A DNA stretch of 64,000 nt from Chitinophaga hostae (GTDB lineage: Bacteria > Bacteroidota > Bacteroidia > Chitinophagales > Chitinophagaceae). A model generated the notes under the pieces. That model was not told where the DNA came from. It worked only from the letters and a program-made list of their open reading frames with translations, and searched no databases. Of the stretch, positions 61,888 to 64,000 are shown piece after piece. The stretch spans positions 62,001-126,000 of the forward strand of contig NZ_JAGTXB010000002.1 of assembly GCF_018224885.1 (NCBI RefSeq), given 5' to 3'. Each line of letters starts with the position of its first letter. Positions within the stretch are counted from its first letter, which is position 1. The position numbers were made by a program, and so were the translations under genes.

Positions 61888-62130
61888 GCTGTAAAATATT
61901 TTACACAAAAGAACGCAACCGCAGCTATAAATGCAAATAAATTGTTCATTTTAACTGAAAAATTACATTTAGGGCTTTAAAATCGCCCTTTTTTTGTCAT
62001 TTGATTAAATATTTGTGCTTCGCTCATCTTTAATCTGATGAATTTAAAAATTAATAATATGACATGGCAGGTCAAAAATTTGCACGCCGGAGCCAGCGGC
62101 CGACTTCTTGGCATTTGCAGGAAAAACATG

Positions 62131-62138
62131 TACTTTTG
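62131..62138 (+). promoter_or_regulatory. -7 box of purL
   Basis: TACTTTTG, 38 bp before the purL ATG, with a weak CTTG at 62107-62110 as -33. Confidence 0.6.
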
Positions 62139-62176
62139 CGACTTCTTTTAAATTACTCGTTTTTTATACTTTAATA

Positions 62177-64000
62177 CATGCAAACCACCGTAGAAATTGC
62201 TGAACAGCTAGGACTTACCGCTGACGAGTTTGAACGAATTAAATCCATTTTAGGCCGTACACCCAATTTTACAGAATTAAGTATGTATTCTGTAATGTGG
62301 AGTGAACACTGCTCTTACAAAAATTCAATCGTTTGGCTGAAATCCCTGCCCCGCGAAGGTGACAGACTGCTGGTAAAAGCAGGAGAAGAAAATGCCGGCC
62401 TGGTAGATATTGGTGATGGCTACGCGGTTGTATTTAAAATAGAGTCGCATAACCACCCTTCTGCTATTGAGCCTTTTCAAGGTGCTGCGACAGGCGTAGG
62501 TGGAATTCACCGCGATATCTTTACCATGGGCGCCCGGCCCATTGCCGCTCTCAACTCCCTGCGCTTTGGTAATATTAATGATAAGAAAACACAACACCTG
62601 GTAAAAGGTATTGTACATGGTATAGGCCACTACGGTAACTGCTTCGGCGTACCTACCGTGGGTGGTGAAGTTTATTTTGAAGATTGCTACGGTACCAACC
62701 CGCTGGTAAATGCATTCAGTGCCGGTATCGTAAAAGTAGGACAAACCGTTTCCGCTACCTCCTATGGTGAAGGCAATCCTGTTTTCATTGTTGGTTCTGC
62801 TACCGGGAAAGACGGTATTGGCGGCGCTTCCTTTGCTTCTGCCAATATCACGGAAGACAGCGTGGAAGATTTGCCGGCCGTTCAGGTAGGTGATCCTTTC
62901 CAGGAAAAGAAATTACTGGAAGCCTGCCTCGAAATCATCAAAACCAATGCTATCGTTGGTATGCAGGATATGGGCGCCGCCGGTATTACCTGCTCCACCG
63001 CTGAAATGAGTGCTAAAGGCGAACACGGTATGAATATCTGGTTAGATAAAGTACCTACCCGTCAGAAAGATATGAAAGGATGGGAAATGCTGCTGAGCGA
63101 AAGCCAGGAACGCATGCTGATCGTGGTGAAGAAAGGAGAAGAACAACCGGTACTGGATATCTTCGAGAAATGGGATCTCCATTGCGTACAGATCGGTGAA
63201 GTAACCAAAGATAAAAGCCTGAAGTTCTATATGAACGGCGAACTGGAAGCAGACGTTCCTGCTGAAAGTTTGGTACTGGGTGGCGGCGCTCCGCAATATC
63301 ACCGCGCTTACACTGAACCAGCTTACTTTGCTAAGGTAAAAGCATTTGATATCCACAACATTCCTGATACAGAACATCCGCAGTTCGTAGCAGAAAGAAT
63401 GGTGGCCCTGCCAAACATCGCTTCCAAACGCTGGATCTACAACCAGTACGATAGCATGGTGGGTACCGCAAATGCCAGCACCAACGCCCCAAGCGATGCC
63501 GCCATCGTTTTGGTAAAACCAACAAAGAAAGCATTGGCAATGACTACCGACTGTAACGGTCGTTATGTATTCGCCGATCCTCATAAAGGCGGTCAGATCG
63601 CTGTAGCAGAAGCTGCCCGTAACATCGTTTGCTCCGGTGGTGAACCGGTAGCTATTACCAACTGCCTGAACTTCGGTAATCCTTACGATCCGGAAGTTTA
63701 CTACCAGTTTGTACACGCTGTACAAGGTATGGGTGAAGCTTGCCGCAAATTCAACACACCCGTTACCGGTGGTAACGTAAGCTTCTATAACCAGTCGCCC
63801 GACGGTCCGGTATATCCAACTCCTACCATTGGTATGGTGGGTATCCTCGACAGTCTCGACCAGCGCATTACCCTCGACTTCAAGGAAGAAGGCAACCTGG
63901 TATACCTGATAGGACGCAGCCGTAACGATATCAACAGCTCCGAATACCTGCACAAAATCATCGGCATAGAATATAGCCCTGCGCCTCACTTCAATCTCGA
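62177..64000 (+). CDS. purL: Phosphoribosylformylglycinamidine synthase subunit PurL, N-terminal part
   Basis: 608 codons of an uninterrupted frame running off the window end. ATG at 62177: [50 protein letters not shown] is the PurL start (the small, PurQ/PurS-dependent type rather than the fused enzyme). [37 protein letters not shown] is the ATP/metal-binding signature, and [16 protein letters not shown] the second. Converts FGAR to FGAM in purine synthesis. Confidence 0.96.

Noticed and set aside
63042..63989. 315-codon minus-strand frame opposite purL
   Set aside because: Shadow frame with unnatural composition; purL is unmistakable on the plus strand.

Overview
The window comes from a member of the Bacteroidota, most likely Chitinophagaceae (Chitinophaga-like). 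Evidence for this: promoters fit TTTG-N19-TAnnTTTG (perfect matches upstream of rpsL and rpsJ); type IX secretion genes are present (PorV, a C-terminal sorting domain); the glutamine synthetase is type III; a 2-oxoacid dehydrogenase E1 is an alpha-beta fusion; and Shine-Dalgarno sequences are weak. No rRNA, tRNA, CRISPR array, transposase or phage gene was seen.

Layout. 1-6.5 kb: end of a probable MscS-type channel, glpD, nitroreductase, thioesterase, rdgB, an unknown gene and ilvE. 6.6-37.8 kb: the translation super-cluster rpsL-rpsG, fusA, then rpsJ to rplQ with secY, map, infA and rpoA in the usual order. It is interrupted twice. Between rpsG and fusA lies an opposite-strand surface/secretion locus (collagen-like protein, small secreted protein, PorV homologue, sorting-domain protein). 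Between fusA and rpsJ lie a glycosyltransferase, a polysaccharide deacetylase, an outer-membrane barrel and a tandem array of four tiny hydrophobic peptide genes. 37.8-64 kb: ordinary metabolism and transport (carA, aminotransferase, DUF1573, E1 fusion, fucosyltransferase-like gene, dehydrogenase, response regulator, YebC, two amino-acid transporters, DedA, MFS/MarR, mdh, redoxin, efp, accB-accC, glnN, start of purL).

The most interesting feature is the 18.9-20.2 kb array. Four unannotated ORFs of 20-24 codons encode leucine-rich helices, most ending in LLGG-like sequence. Each follows the same RNA element: a short hairpin, exactly 9 nt, then a 4-bp covarying stem enclosing GAAAACC and AGAGTA, ending 20-24 nt before the ATG. 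Three of the four have their own promoter with TGAAC half-sites at identical distances from the -7 box and no -33 box, suggesting a dedicated activator. Three end in strong terminators; the first two peptides share one transcript. I do not recognise this family. It could be membrane-active peptides, type I toxin-like peptides or signals.

Other points: structured spacers in nearly the whole ribosomal operon, a candidate leader before rplC, a terminator-like leader of carA, EF-P with Arg32 instead of the usual PGKG lysine, a zinc-free L36, a Gly/Arg/His tail on S3, two copies of a hairpin-plus-box repeat near 40 kb, and several intergenic inverted repeats, one of about 170 bp after mdh.
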